NCBI GenBank assembly: GCA_014654535.1
Contig: BNBA01000040.1
Location: 1 to 34,686 of the forward strand
From: Xanthomonas boreopolis
Lineage (GTDB): Bacteria; Pseudomonadota; Gammaproteobacteria; Xanthomonadales; Xanthomonadaceae
Direction of reading: 5' to 3'
Length of the DNA: 34,686 nt
This document shows positions 15,302 through 23,693 of the stretch, piece by piece (within the stretch, counting starts at the first letter, position 1; each line of letters opens with the position of its first letter). Under the pieces are notes generated by a model. The model had not been told where the DNA came from. It made no database searches and saw only the letters and a list, made by a program, of their open reading frames with translations. The translations under genes and the position numbers were made by a program.

Positions 15302-16198
15302 ATGAGCGGCGCGCAGGGCGAGGCGGTGGCGACGCCGCTGGCGGCGAGCCGAGATTGGCGGACGCCGGTCGAGCTGCTGTTCCTCGGCGTGGTCTGGGGC
15401 TGTTCGTTCCTGTTCATGCGGGTGGCGGCGCCGGCGTTCGGGCCGTTCGCGCTGGTCGAGCTGCGGTTGACGCTGGGCGCGCTGGTGCTGCTGCCGTTCC
15501 TGTGGCTGGCGCGCCAGCGCTTCCCGCTGCGGCGCTGGCCGGTGCTGGCCGGGATCGGCGTGCTCAATTCGGTGCTGCCGTTCCTGCTGTTCGCCTGGGG
15601 AGCCGAGCGCGCGCCGGCGGCGATCGGGGCGATCTGCAATGCGATGACGGTGCTGTTCACCGCCCTGGTGGCGTTCCTGTTCTTCGGCGAGAAGATCGGC
15701 GCGCGCCGCGCTGGCGCCTTGCTGGTCGGCTTCGTCGGGGTGGTCGTGCTGGCCACCGGCAAGGCGGGCGGCCTGAGCGTCGGCCCGGCCGCGCTGGCCG
15801 GTGCGACAGCGTCGCTGCTGTACGGGATCGGCTACAACCTGGTGAAGCGGTACATGGCGGACCTGCCGCCGGCCGCGTCGGCCGCGGCCACGCTGAGCGC
15901 GAGCGCGCTGTTGCTGTCGCCGCTGGCCTGGTCGCACTGGCCGGAAGCGGCGGTCCCGGCGCGCGCCTGGGCGTGCGCGGTGGCGCTCGGCGTGGTCTGC
16001 ACCGGCCTGGCGTACCTGCTGTACTACCGCCTGATCCATCGCATCGGCCCGGCCCGCGCTTCGACCGTGACCTACCTGATCCCGGTGTTCGGCGCGCTGT
16101 TGGCCTGGTTGATCCTCGACGAGCCGCTGACCTGGACGATGCTGCTGGCCGGCGTGCTGATCCTGGGCAGCGTGGCGGTCAGCCAGCGCGCGCGCTGA
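15302..16198 (+). CDS. EamA/DMT-superfamily transporter
   Basis: The 298-residue inner-membrane protein has about ten hydrophobic helices arranged as two EamA repeats (residues ~20-145 and ~158-292). Typical phrases are FLGVVWGCSFLFMRVA at the start, FTALVAFLFFGEKIGARRAG at the end of the first repeat, and LLAWLILDEPLTWTML at the end of the second, with the conserved acidic residue in FFGEK and LDEP. Such proteins export amino acids or metabolites. AAGGCGG lies 7 nt before the ATG. It is divergent from a LysR regulator and may be co-transcribed with the DinB-fold gene 25 nt downstream. The substrate cannot be inferred. Confidence 0.9.
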   Translation: MSGAQGEAVATPLAASRDWRTPVELLFLGVVWGCSFLFMRVAAPAFGPFALVELRLTLGALVLLPFLWLARQRFPLRRWPVLAGIGVLNSVLPFLLFAWGAERAPAAIGAICNAMTVLFTALVAFLFFGEKIGARRAGALLVGFVGVVVLATGKAGGLSVGPAALAGATASLLYGIGYNLVKRYMADLPPAASAAATLSASALLLSPLAWSHWPEAAVPARAWACAVALGVVCTGLAYLLYYRLIHRIGPARASTVTYLIPVFGALLAWLILDEPLTWTMLLAGVLILGSVAVSQRAR

Positions 16199-16223
16199 GC
16201 CGGACGAGAGGCCGGGCAGTCGC

Positions 16224-16718
16224 ATGGAAAGGCAGTTCGCATACAAGGCGTGGGCCAACGCGGAGACACTCGACGCGCTCGCGCGGATCGATGCCTCGAG
16301 ATATCCGGAGCAGCGCAAGCTCGCCATCCGCCTGGTCAACCATACCCATGTGGTGGACCGCATCTTCGCCGCGCACCTGAGCGGTGCACGGCATGGCTTC
16401 CAGGACACGAACACCCCGGAGACGCCCACGGTCGAACGACTGCGCGAGCAGGTCGCCGAGTCCGACGCCTGGTACCGGGATTACGTCGGCAGGCTCGACA
16501 GGCAGTCGCTGCACGAATCCATCGCTTTCATCTTCACCGACGGCGACAGCGGCACCATGACGCGCGAGGAGATCCTGTTCCATGTCCTGGCGCATGGGGC
16601 CTACCACCGCGGCAATGTCGGCATGGTGCTGGCCGAATGCGGCATCGACCGCCCCCGCGACTCGTTCACCCGCTTCCTGCATGCGACCGAGCCGGGTCGT
16701 CGCCGCGCGAGGGATTAA
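16224..16718 (+). CDS. DinB/YfiT-fold metal-binding protein
   Basis: The 164-residue protein is a four-helix-bundle DinB-type protein. Metal ligands are expected from the helix with NHTHVVDRIF (His40 or His42) and from EEILFHVLAHGAYHRGNVG, where His124 and His128 form the classic HxxxH. ANAETLDALARI at the N-terminus is the usual first helix. Related proteins include bacillithiol- or mycothiol-dependent transferases and many of unknown role. These thiols are not used by gammaproteobacteria, so the activity here is open. A GAGAGG sequence precedes the ATG. The gene begins 25 nt after the EamA transporter and ends 10 nt before the tandem-repeat array. Confidence 0.85.
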   Translation: MERQFAYKAWANAETLDALARIDASRYPEQRKLAIRLVNHTHVVDRIFAAHLSGARHGFQDTNTPETPTVERLREQVAESDAWYRDYVGRLDRQSLHESIAFIFTDGDSGTMTREEILFHVLAHGAYHRGNVGMVLAECGIDRPRDSFTRFLHATEPGRRRARD

Positions 16719-16728
16719 GATCCGCGCT

Positions 16729-17442
16729 TGTTTCTCCAGCTCGTTTCTCCAACGGGCCGCTTGCTACCCGGGCTGCAAGCGCATTTCTCCCGCTCGCGAG
16801 AGAAGGTGGCGCAAAGCGCCGGATGAGGGCCTTTGGCCGGTGCACATTCCCCCATCCGCCCTGCGGGCACCTTCCCCCGCAAGCGGGAGAAGGGAAAGCC
16901 GGTGTTTCTCCGGCTCGTTTCTCGATCTGGCCGCTTTGCCACCCGGCTGCAAGCGCACTTCCTTCTCCCGCTCGCGGGAGGAGGTGGCGCAAAGCGCCGG
17001 ATGAGGCCGCTTTGGCCGGTGCACATTCCCCCATCCGCCCTCCGGCCACCTTCCCCCGCAAGCGGGAGAAGGGAAAGCCGGTGTTTCTCCGGCTCGTTTC
17101 TCCAGCTGGCCGCTTGCTACCCGGCTGCAAGCGCATTTCCTTCTCCCGCTCGCGGGAGAAGGTGGCGCAAAGCGCCGGATGAGGGCCGCTTTGGCCGGTG
17201 CACATTCCCCCATCCGCCCTCCGGACACCTTCCCCCGCAAGCGGGAGAAGGGAAAAGCCGGTGTTTCTCCGGCTCGTTTCTCCAACGGGCCGCTTGCCCT
17301 CGGGGCTGCAAGCGCATTTCCTTCTCCCGCTCGCGGGAGAAGGTGGCACAAAGCGCCGGATGAGGGCCGCTTTGGCCGGTGCACATTCCCCCATCCGCCC
17401 TCCGGGCACCTTCCCCCGCAGGCGGGAGAAGGGAAAAGCCGG
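16729..17442. repeat. Tandem array of a ~180-bp repeat, about four copies
   Basis: The landmark CCGGTGCACATTCCCCCATC occurs at 16837, 17016, 17195 and 17376, giving periods of 179, 179 and 181 bp. Each unit carries GCTGCAAGCGCATTTC, CTCCCGCTCGCGGGAG (a palindrome), AAGGTGGCGCAAAGCGCCGG, the landmark, and a second arm CCCCCGCAAGCGGGAGAAGGG. The unit can therefore fold into a long stem, since its two CTCCCGC/GCGGGAG ends are complementary. Copies differ by point changes, for example the CAACGGGCC, CGATCTGGCC and CAGCTGGCC variants, and the first copy is the most diverged. Long frames stay open on both strands because of composition and periodicity, but none has gene-like features. The array fills the gap between the convergent DinB and cyclophilin genes. 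Confidence 0.92.
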
Positions 17443-17471
17443 GTTCCCGGTCGATCGGTATCTCTGCGCGA

Positions 17472-18380
17472 TCAACCTTTCGTTGGCGCACGCACCGGGA
17501 CCGGTACGTTGCACAGGTCGATGTGCCCGGCCGGGCGCTTGTAGAAGTCGTCGACGCGGTTGCGGCGCGCCTCGGTCGCGTCGCGGAAGGTCTGGCTGTC
17601 GGTGCGCAGCACCTGCAGGGGCGTGCGCTCGGTTTCGGGCACCTCGCTGGCCAGGCGGATCGCGCGGATCTGCGTGCGCTGCGCGGGATCCTCGTAGAAG
17701 CCCATCGGCGGCGGGCCGCGCCGGATCGTGCTGAGCAGTTCCATGCCCTGGACCACGCGCCCGACCACGGTGATGTTGTCGTCGAGCTGGCGCGGCGACT
17801 GGCCGATCACCACGTACAGTTCAGCGCCGATGCTGCTGTCGTCGGCGTTGTTGCGGCCGGCGCCCAGCATGCCGTAGCAGTGCGCCAGCCAGGCGGTGCC
17901 CTTCTTCGGGTCGCGCGCGGCGGGAAAGCCGGCGACGAAGCCCACCTCCGGCGCCCAGCCGTCGCTGTCGGGCAGGCGGTCGAAGGCCAGCCCGGCGGCG
18001 GGACGATGGAACTCGGCGGGCAGGTGGGTCCTGGCGCTGCCCAGCGACTTGGCCTTGCCGGGTTCTTCCCCGTCCGGATCGCCGAACTGCACGACGAAGT
18101 TGTCCTGCGCGCGATAGATGCTCAGCCCATCCCAGAAGCGCTCGTGCGCCAGCGTGCGGATGTTGGCGACATGCTCCGGCGCGAACTCCGGCGCCAGCTC
18201 GATGATCACCCGCCCGGCGTCCAGTTCCATGTACAGCGTGCGCGCCGGATCCAGCGTGCGCCAGGCCGAAGCGGGCGAGGCGTCGAGGATCTGCTGGGCG
18301 CTGCGATAGGGCGTGGCGGCATCGGCGCAGGTACAGGCGAGCAGGGCGGCGCAGGCCAGGGCAAGGCGGGTGGCGGGCAT
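17472..18380 (-). CDS. Exported cyclophilin-type peptidyl-prolyl isomerase
   Basis: The 302-residue protein has a signal peptide (hydrophobic [17 protein letters not shown], likely cleaved near residue 21). A divergent cyclophilin domain follows at ~45-240. Recognisable pieces are [32 protein letters not shown] (the F-x-V-Q-x-GDP substrate loop) and [12 protein letters not shown]. The middle region contains a ~40-residue expansion around [15 protein letters not shown] relative to minimal cyclophilins. The C-terminal ~60 residues ([13 protein letters not shown] onward) are an extra segment outside the fold. It should act in the periplasm. The 72-bp palindrome lies upstream of it. Confidence 0.9.
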   Translation of the reverse strand: MPATRLALACAALLACTCADAATPYRSAQQILDASPASAWRTLDPARTLYMELDAGRVIIELAPEFAPEHVANIRTLAHERFWDGLSIYRAQDNFVVQFGDPDGEEPGKAKSLGSARTHLPAEFHRPAAGLAFDRLPDSDGWAPEVGFVAGFPAARDPKKGTAWLAHCYGMLGAGRNNADDSSIGAELYVVIGQSPRQLDDNITVVGRVVQGMELLSTIRRGPPPMGFYEDPAQRTQIRAIRLASEVPETERTPLQVLRTDSQTFRDATEARRNRVDDFYKRPAGHIDLCNVPVPVRAPTKG

Positions 18381-18507
18381 CGGCGTATCCAGGACGGGAT
18401 CGGCCGATTGTGAGCGAGCCTCGGGCTGCGGTACAGCGAAGTCCGGCTTCCGGATCGGCTGGCACGCGCGGGATGGATTGCAGGAGTGGTTCCTGTGGGT
18501 GCGGCTT

Positions 18508-18579
18508 TTGTGGGAGCGGCTTCAGCCGCGATGGGGCTTTACCGGTAAAGCCCCATCGCGGCTGAAGCCGCTCCCACAA
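18508..18579. repeat. Perfect 72-bp palindrome built from two inverted REP-type units
   Basis: Positions 18508-18543 and 18544-18579 are exact reverse complements, 36 bp each with no spacer and ACCGGT at the centre. Each arm contains GTGGGAGCGGCTTCAGCCGC followed by GATGGGGCTTTACC. An imperfect half unit (CCTGTGGGTGCGGCTTTTG) lies just to the left. It sits in the 218-nt gap between the DUF4442 gene and the cyclophilin gene, both on the minus strand. In RNA it would fold as a continuous hairpin and may terminate or insulate. No gene is seen in the gap. Confidence 0.95.
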
Positions 18580-18598
18580 GAAGCAGGAGCCTGGCGCT

Positions 18599-19051
18599 CT
18601 AGGTTCGCGCAGGTTTGCGTTTGACGTACAACTGCTTGCGCACGCGCGCGACCACGTCGCCCTGGGCGTCGGTCACCTCGTTCTCGAACCAGCGCAGGTA
18701 CTTCTCGCCGCCGGCGGTTGCGGCGCGGATCTCTTCCAGCAATGCATCGTCCAGCCGGAACTCGGCCACGACCGTGCCGCGCCCGGGCTTGACGAACTCG
18801 ATGGTCCCGGCCTTGTCCCAGACGTAGTAGTCGCGGCCGACGTTGTGCATCACCAGCAGCATCCAGAACGGGTCGGTCATCGCGAACAGGCTGCCGCCGA
18901 AGTGGGTACGCACGTAATTGCGGTTCCATGGGCGCATGCGCAGCTCGACCCGGGCATGGCGATAGTCCTCGGCCAGGGTGGTCACGTGGATGCCGGTGAA
19001 CAGGAACGGCGGCCACAGGTTGAGACCGAATCTGAGCAACCCTGCCTTCAT
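18599..19051 (-). CDS. DUF4442 (hotdog-fold, thioesterase-like) protein
   Basis: The protein has 150 residues from the ATG at 19049-19051, chosen because GGAG lies 6 nt upstream of it. An in-frame ATG 12 nt upstream has no such site. The sequence FGLNLWPPFLFTGIHV, then MRPWNRNYVRTHFGGSLFAMTDPFWMLL, matches DUF4442, a hotdog-fold family related to acyl-CoA/acyl-ACP thioesterases. The THFGGSLFAMTDP segment is the central-helix region that supplies the active site in relatives. No catalytic residue assignment is certain, so thioesterase activity is inference. Its 3' end is 19 nt from the 72-bp palindrome. Confidence 0.85.
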   Translation of the reverse strand: MKAGLLRFGLNLWPPFLFTGIHVTTLAEDYRHARVELRMRPWNRNYVRTHFGGSLFAMTDPFWMLLVMHNVGRDYYVWDKAGTIEFVKPGRGTVVAEFRLDDALLEEIRAATAGGEKYLRWFENEVTDAQGDVVARVRKQLYVKRKPART

Positions 19052-19106
19052 GCGCAGCTCCATGGATCGCAAAAGACGGAGCTTACCATTCGCATGGGTA
19101 TGGTGG

Positions 19107-20726
19107 TCAGGGGCGCGCGCTGGCGGCGTAGCCGTCGCGCCCCCCTTCCTTGGCCCGGTACAAGGCCGCGTCGGCCTGGGCGAAGAAGCCCTGGGTGCTC
19201 TGGTCGGGGTTCCCGGGGACCGCGCTGTGCACTCCGAGCGTCACGGTGATGGCGGGCGGATGCCGCGGATCGGCGGCGTGCAGTTCATGGACATGGGCGA
19301 GCAGGTGCTCGGCGCACTGGCAGGCCTTTTCCCGCGGCGTCTCCGGCAACAGCAGGGCGAACTCGTCGCCGCCCAGGCGTGCGGCCAGGTCGCGCGCGCG
19401 CCGGGCATGCGCGCGCGCGGCCCCGGCGATGCCGCGCAATACCAGGTCGCCGGTCGGGTGGCCGAGCCGGTCGTTGACCTGCTTGAAGTGATCGACGTCG
19501 ATGAGGATCAGGGCCAGCGGTTTCCCGCTTCGACGGGCGGCCTCGAATTCGCGGGCGAACGCGGTTTCGAAGCCGCGGCGGTTGGCGAGCCCGGTCAGCG
19601 GGTCGCGTTCGGCCAGGGTCCGCCAGTGGTGCAGGTGGATGCCGAGCCATGCCGCGAAGACCGCGGCCGTGGTGATCATGGCCGGTGCGATCGCGGTCCC
19701 GCGTTCGGCGCCCAGCAGCAGGAGCAGGCCGGCCAGGGCGATGCCGCCGAGGGCGACGACCGGGGCAGCCACCCAGCCGCGCCGGCGTTGCGCAGGCAGG
19801 GTGGCGACCCAGGCGCCCGCGGCGGCCAGGAACGCCGCCAGCAGCATCCGCAGCGTGGGAGGCAGTGGAGTGACTGCCTTGGACTGCAGCAGCATCGAGG
19901 CGACATTGGCCTGGACTTCCGCCCCGCTCATCCAGGTCTGCTGCGACATGGGGGTCAGGAACCGCGGGCCGAGGCCGCTGGCGGTCACGCCGACGATGAC
20001 GTTGCGGCCGCGCAACAGGTTCGAAGGCACCCGGCCTTCGATCACGTCGATGTAGGAAAACGTGGGAAAGGTGCCGGGAGGGCCGGCATAGCGGATGCCT
20101 GCATAGGCGTCGCGGTGCCAGCGATAGGCGGTGCCATCGCCCGGGATGTTCGAGCGCAGCCCGGGAGGCGGCGGCTCGACTCCGGCCAGGGCGGCGCCGA
20201 GCGCGGGCCAGTGGGCATCGCCGAGCCCCGCGCGCAGGTACACGCCCCGGGTCACGCCGTCGGCGTCGCGCTCCAGGTCGGTATGCCCGAAACAATGGGT
20301 GCCGGCCGCGACGGTGGGCGTGGGCAGCAGTTCCTGCGGCGGGAGGGCCGCGTCCATGCTCGGGATCACCGGCAGGCAGACGCGCCCGTTGCGGGCGATC
20401 GCCGCGCCCAGCGTGCGGTCGTCGTCCGGGGCGCGGCTGTCGGGCTCGCTGAACACGAGATCCAGTGCCACCGCATTGGCGCCGGCCGCGCTCAGCTGGT
20501 CCACCAGGCGCGCGTGCACCGCGCGCGGCCAAGGCCAGCTTCCCAGCGCCTGCAGGCTGCGGTCGTCGATCGCGATGATCGCCAGTCTCGGATCGGGCGG
20601 CACCGGCCAGTTGCGCACCGCCATGTCCTGGATCTGCCTGTCCTGCCGCCACGACAACCCGGACCAGGACAGCGCGCCGGCGACCAGCGTGGCGGCGGCG
20701 ACCAGCGTCCAGCGCAAGCGCGACAT
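19107..20726 (-). CDS. CHASE2-domain diguanylate cyclase (GGDEF)
   Basis: The 539-residue membrane protein should make cyclic di-GMP from two GTP. An N-terminal helix (LVAAATLVAGALSW) anchors a periplasmic CHASE2 sensor at ~30-290, with LAIIAIDDRSLQALGSWPWPR and VALDLVFSEP as family hallmarks. Three closely spaced membrane helices follow at ~300-375, as in all CHASE2 proteins, then a cytoplasmic GGDEF domain. Its active site RLGGDEFALLLP is intact (GGDEF 452-456). The RxxD inhibitory site RARD (443-446) lies exactly five residues before it, so product feedback is expected. DPLTGLANRRGF is the usual domain start. There is no EAL domain. The ATG follows the FecR-gene stop by 2 nt (TAGCGATG), so the two are almost surely coupled. 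Confidence 0.93.
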   Translation of the reverse strand: MSRLRWTLVAAATLVAGALSWSGLSWRQDRQIQDMAVRNWPVPPDPRLAIIAIDDRSLQALGSWPWPRAVHARLVDQLSAAGANAVALDLVFSEPDSRAPDDDRTLGAAIARNGRVCLPVIPSMDAALPPQELLPTPTVAAGTHCFGHTDLERDADGVTRGVYLRAGLGDAHWPALGAALAGVEPPPPGLRSNIPGDGTAYRWHRDAYAGIRYAGPPGTFPTFSYIDVIEGRVPSNLLRGRNVIVGVTASGLGPRFLTPMSQQTWMSGAEVQANVASMLLQSKAVTPLPPTLRMLLAAFLAAAGAWVATLPAQRRRGWVAAPVVALGGIALAGLLLLLGAERGTAIAPAMITTAAVFAAWLGIHLHHWRTLAERDPLTGLANRRGFETAFAREFEAARRSGKPLALILIDVDHFKQVNDRLGHPTGDLVLRGIAGAARAHARRARDLAARLGGDEFALLLPETPREKACQCAEHLLAHVHELHAADPRHPPAITVTLGVHSAVPGNPDQSTQGFFAQADAALYRAKEGGRDGYAASARP

Positions 20727-20728
20727 CG

Positions 20729-22387
20729 CTACAACGCCAAGAGCAACAGCAGGCTGCCGCCGGCGATGCCGTAGCAGGTGTAGCAGCGCAGCGCGATCTG
20801 CTGCGGCTCGGAGAACGGTGCGGCGTAGCCATCGTCGTCGAGGGTCTGCACGCGCACGTACCAGGTGCCACCCCATGGCCGCTTCAGGCTGACCTGCGGC
20901 TGGTCGACCACTTCGTCCAGCTTTGGCCGCGCGAAATCCGGCTTGCGGGCGAGCTGCACGCGATAGCGCTGGCCCGGGGCGCCGGCCTGCCAGCGCAAGG
21001 TCAGGCGTCCCTTTTCGTTCTCAGGCGCCAGCCCCGGGTCGACCGGGACGTCGCTGACCTGCAAAGCCAAGGGCTGGCCGAACGGCCCCAGGTGGCCTTC
21101 CGCGGCGCGCGAGGCCACGCGCCAGTAATAGTTGCCGGGCGGCAACGGTTGCGGCGCGCGGGCGCGCACGCCCTTGACGTCCTGTTCGAACACCAGGTCG
21201 GCGAAGGCTTCATCGTGCGCGACCTGCAGCCGCGTCGCGGCGGCGTCCGGATGGCGAGTCCATTCGAAGCGCGGTTGCGGCTGGTGGACTTGCGCGTCGG
21301 CGAGCGGGGCAATGGTCAGGGGCGGCGTCGGGGTGGCCGCCACGTCGAGCGCGTGGACGGCGTCCTCGCCCTCGATGCCGTAATCGGTGATGGCGCGGAC
21401 CAGCAACCGGTATTGGCCCGGTTCCAGCCCGTCGAGCTGCAACGAAGGCTGCGTGGTCTCGCGGGCATAGCGCAACACCTGCGGGCGCTCGGCTTCGACC
21501 GCCTCAATGCGGTATCCGCTGGCGCCCGGCACCGGTGCCCAGGCCAGCCGGAACGGCGGCGTGTCCAGCCGGCTCGCGGCGGCGTCGAAGACCGGGGCCG
21601 GCAGCAGCGGTTCCTGCTGCGGCGCGTTCGCAGCCCCCTGCCGCGCGGCCTGCCCGGGGCGCAGCAGGCGCTGGGCCTTGCCGCTCTCGACCTGCACCAC
21701 GCCATGCAGCACCTCGGTCGCGCCACGCCCGTCGTCCGCACCCGCGGCGACGCGGAAACGGGTACCGCGCACGCTGCTGCTGCCATTGGGCGTATCGATG
21801 ATGTATCGCGAGGCGGGGCCGCGGGCCGGGGCGACCTCGTTGAGGAGCCGCCCGGTCTCCAGGCGCACCTCGGTGTCGACCATGCCCGTGGCGCCGTACC
21901 GGCTCATCCGGTCGAACCGCACGCGAGTGCTCTCGCGCAGCTGCATCTGCGAACCGTCGGCGAACTCGACGGTGGCGCTGGCATCGGGGCCGGTTTGCAG
22001 CTGCGCCCCGATCTGCAACGGCATGCCGGTCGTGGCCGGCAGCACGACGTGCCCGGTCAGTACCTGGACGCCGCCGCGTACCGCGATCAGCCGCGCCGGC
22101 GCCGGTTGCACCCGCAGCCATGGGATCGGGAAGCGCAGGGTACGGCCGGGCGGCAGCGCGTACGGGTCGGCGACCGCATTGAAGCTGCCCAGGCGCTGCC
22201 AGGGGATGTCCGGCTTGAGGTAGCGCGCGCTGAGGTCCCACAGCGTGTCTCCCGGGCGCACGCGGTAGTTCCAGTCCGCGGCCTGGACCGGCATCGACAT
22301 CGCAAGAAGACAGAGCAAAAGGCAGCGGACCGCTTGGCTCCACGGGAAACGCGACTGGCGGCGGGAGAGCAAAGACAAAGGCGGCAC
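20729..22387 (-). CDS. Exported LysM-FecR domain protein with FN3-like repeats
   Basis: The protein has 552 residues from a GTG at 22385-22387, preceded by GAGGAAAC; other non-ATG starts nearby are possible. A signal peptide (CLLLCLLAMSMPVQA) is followed by a LysM peptidoglycan-binding domain at ~39-88 (YRVRPGDTLWDLSARYL). A FecR domain spans ~120-245, with TVEFADGSQMQLRESTRVRF, GRLLNEV and SSVRGTRFRVAAG. Two or three fibronectin-III-like repeats (~270-515) have PPFRLAWAPVPGASGYRIE and PQPRFEWTRHPDAAATRL. The extreme C-terminus is a short hydrophobic helix (IAGGSLLLLLAL). No sigma factor or TonB-receptor partner is nearby, unlike classic FecR. Instead a CHASE2 cyclase follows at once, suggesting it hands an envelope signal to that sensor. 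Confidence 0.88.
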   Translation of the reverse strand: MPPLSLLSRRQSRFPWSQAVRCLLLCLLAMSMPVQAADWNYRVRPGDTLWDLSARYLKPDIPWQRLGSFNAVADPYALPPGRTLRFPIPWLRVQPAPARLIAVRGGVQVLTGHVVLPATTGMPLQIGAQLQTGPDASATVEFADGSQMQLRESTRVRFDRMSRYGATGMVDTEVRLETGRLLNEVAPARGPASRYIIDTPNGSSSVRGTRFRVAAGADDGRGATEVLHGVVQVESGKAQRLLRPGQAARQGAANAPQQEPLLPAPVFDAAASRLDTPPFRLAWAPVPGASGYRIEAVEAERPQVLRYARETTQPSLQLDGLEPGQYRLLVRAITDYGIEGEDAVHALDVAATPTPPLTIAPLADAQVHQPQPRFEWTRHPDAAATRLQVAHDEAFADLVFEQDVKGVRARAPQPLPPGNYYWRVASRAAEGHLGPFGQPLALQVSDVPVDPGLAPENEKGRLTLRWQAGAPGQRYRVQLARKPDFARPKLDEVVDQPQVSLKRPWGGTWYVRVQTLDDDGYAAPFSEPQQIALRCYTCYGIAGGSLLLLLAL

Positions 22388-22556
22388 AGTTTCCTCGAAG
22401 ACGCAGGACCGCAGGCCGGTGGGAAGCGCGTCGGCTTCGTGCCGTCCTTTAGCCGTGGGGTGAAGCAACCGCGGTCGATTCCGCGTTCAATAATGTGACG
22501 CAGTGCGCCCAATTATGCGGCATATCCCGGTGTCCCCGCATATCCCGCCCCCGGGA

Positions 22557-22575
22557 CCCTCCCCGCCGGGGAGGG
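22557..22575 (-). terminator. Hairpin downstream of the cnoX-like gene
   Basis: CCCTCCCC (22557-22564) and GGGGAGGG (22568-22575) form a perfect 8-bp stem with a 3-nt loop, 16 nt beyond the cnoX-like stop codon. No T-tract follows on either strand. Confidence 0.5.
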
Positions 22576-22590
22576 CTGGACGACGCCGGC

Positions 22591-23448
22591 TCAGAACAGC
22601 AGCGAGGACATCTTCCGCCGGTAACGGCCCACCAGGTCCTCGTCTTCGATCACCCGGAATGCGTCGATCAGCGCCTTGCGCGGCAGCCCGTCGTCGAAAC
22701 CGCGGTCCTGGCGCAGCATTTCCAGGAACTGTTCCAGGGCCGCTTCGTCCTGGCCGTCCAGCAACAGGCGCACGCCGAGCAGGTGGCGCGCGCGCAGGTC
22801 GGCGCCGTTCGCCGAAATGGCGGCCTGCAGCGCATCGGCGGGCGGAGCGTCCTTCAGGACCCCGGCAAAGCCCAGGCGCGCCTTGGCGCGCAGGGCCCGG
22901 TCATCGGTGGCGAGATTGGCAGGCAACGCATCGATCAGCTGGCCGGCCTCGGCGGTGTCGCCGGTCTTCAGCAACGCGAGCGCCAGGTCGAGCTTGAGCT
23001 CCTCCTTGTCGGGGGCGGCGGCGATCGCCTCGCGCAGCCGCGCGACTTCGGCATGCGGATCGAGCGGAGCTTCCGGCACCGCCGCTTCGTCGCCAGCTTC
23101 GGCCGGGACGATCCCGTGCTGGGCGAGGAATTCGCGCAGCTGGCCTTCCGGCAGCGCGCCGGGGAAGCCATCGACCAACTGGCCGCCCTTGACCAGGAAC
23201 ACGGTCGGCACCGAACGGATCTGGAAGGCCGCGGCGATCTGCTGCTCCTTGTCCACGTCGACCTTGGCCAGTTCGAAAGCGCCGCGATACTCGGCCGCCA
23301 GCTTCTCCAGGATCGGCCCCAGCGTCTTGCACGGGCCGCACCAGGTGGCCCAGAAGTCCACCAGCACCGGCACCTGCAGCGATTTTTGCAGGACCTCGGT
23401 CTCGAAGGTCTCGGTCGTGGCGTCGAATACGTAGGGCGTGTCGGACAT
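22591..23448 (-). CDS. cnoX: CnoX/YbbN-like thioredoxin-TPR protein with active WCGPC
   Basis: The 285-residue cytoplasmic protein has an N-terminal thioredoxin domain (~5-112) with WCGPC at 36-40 and the cis-proline in RSVPTVFL (Pro81). A helical TPR-like half follows (~125-285), with EVARLREAIAAAPDKEELKLDLALALL and a final FRVIEDEDLVGRYRRKMSSLLF typical of YbbN/CnoX. CnoX proteins protect unfolded proteins during hypochlorite stress and deliver them to GroEL. E. coli YbbN has lost the thioredoxin motif, whereas this one keeps both cysteines and should be redox active. The ATG at 23446-23448 fits the thioredoxin start; longer open frames upstream are spurious. The gap 23449-23693 shows no gene. 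Confidence 0.92.
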   Translation of the reverse strand: MSDTPYVFDATTETFETEVLQKSLQVPVLVDFWATWCGPCKTLGPILEKLAAEYRGAFELAKVDVDKEQQIAAAFQIRSVPTVFLVKGGQLVDGFPGALPEGQLREFLAQHGIVPAEAGDEAAVPEAPLDPHAEVARLREAIAAAPDKEELKLDLALALLKTGDTAEAGQLIDALPANLATDDRALRAKARLGFAGVLKDAPPADALQAAISANGADLRARHLLGVRLLLDGQDEAALEQFLEMLRQDRGFDDGLPRKALIDAFRVIEDEDLVGRYRRKMSSLLF

Positions 23449-23693
23449 GGGGCTCGTTTCGGTAGCGGCGAAATCCGCTTTATGGTGGCGAAAGCCCCCC
23501 GACTCAAGCCATGGCCCGCTTACCCCTCGCCGTTGCCGGCCCGCGGGGCAGTGCGCGGAGGCGCGATGGATGCCAAAACATGGATTCCAGCGCGCCCGGC
23601 GCCACCTTCCCCTGGAGGTGGCAGGGCATGCGTGCATGGGGCGTGGCGGGCGCAGGGTAGGGCCGCTCCGCCCTGCGAAGCGGCCCTTGGATC

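Noticed and set aside
16729-17442. CRISPR array
   Set aside because: The period is ~180 bp with near-identical whole units, so there are no short repeats with unique spacers and no cas genes.
16666-17514. Open frames of 120-310 codons in the tandem array on both strands
   Set aside because: They exist because the repeat unit lacks stops in some frames; they repeat the unit and have no start signals or homology.
18508-18579. A simple intrinsic terminator
   Set aside because: The palindrome could stop transcription, but there is no T-tract and each arm is a dispersed repeat, so it is listed as a repeat.
19052-19072. Earlier TTG start for the DUF4442 gene
   Set aside because: No ribosome site before it, whereas the ATG at 19051 has GGAG 6 nt upstream.
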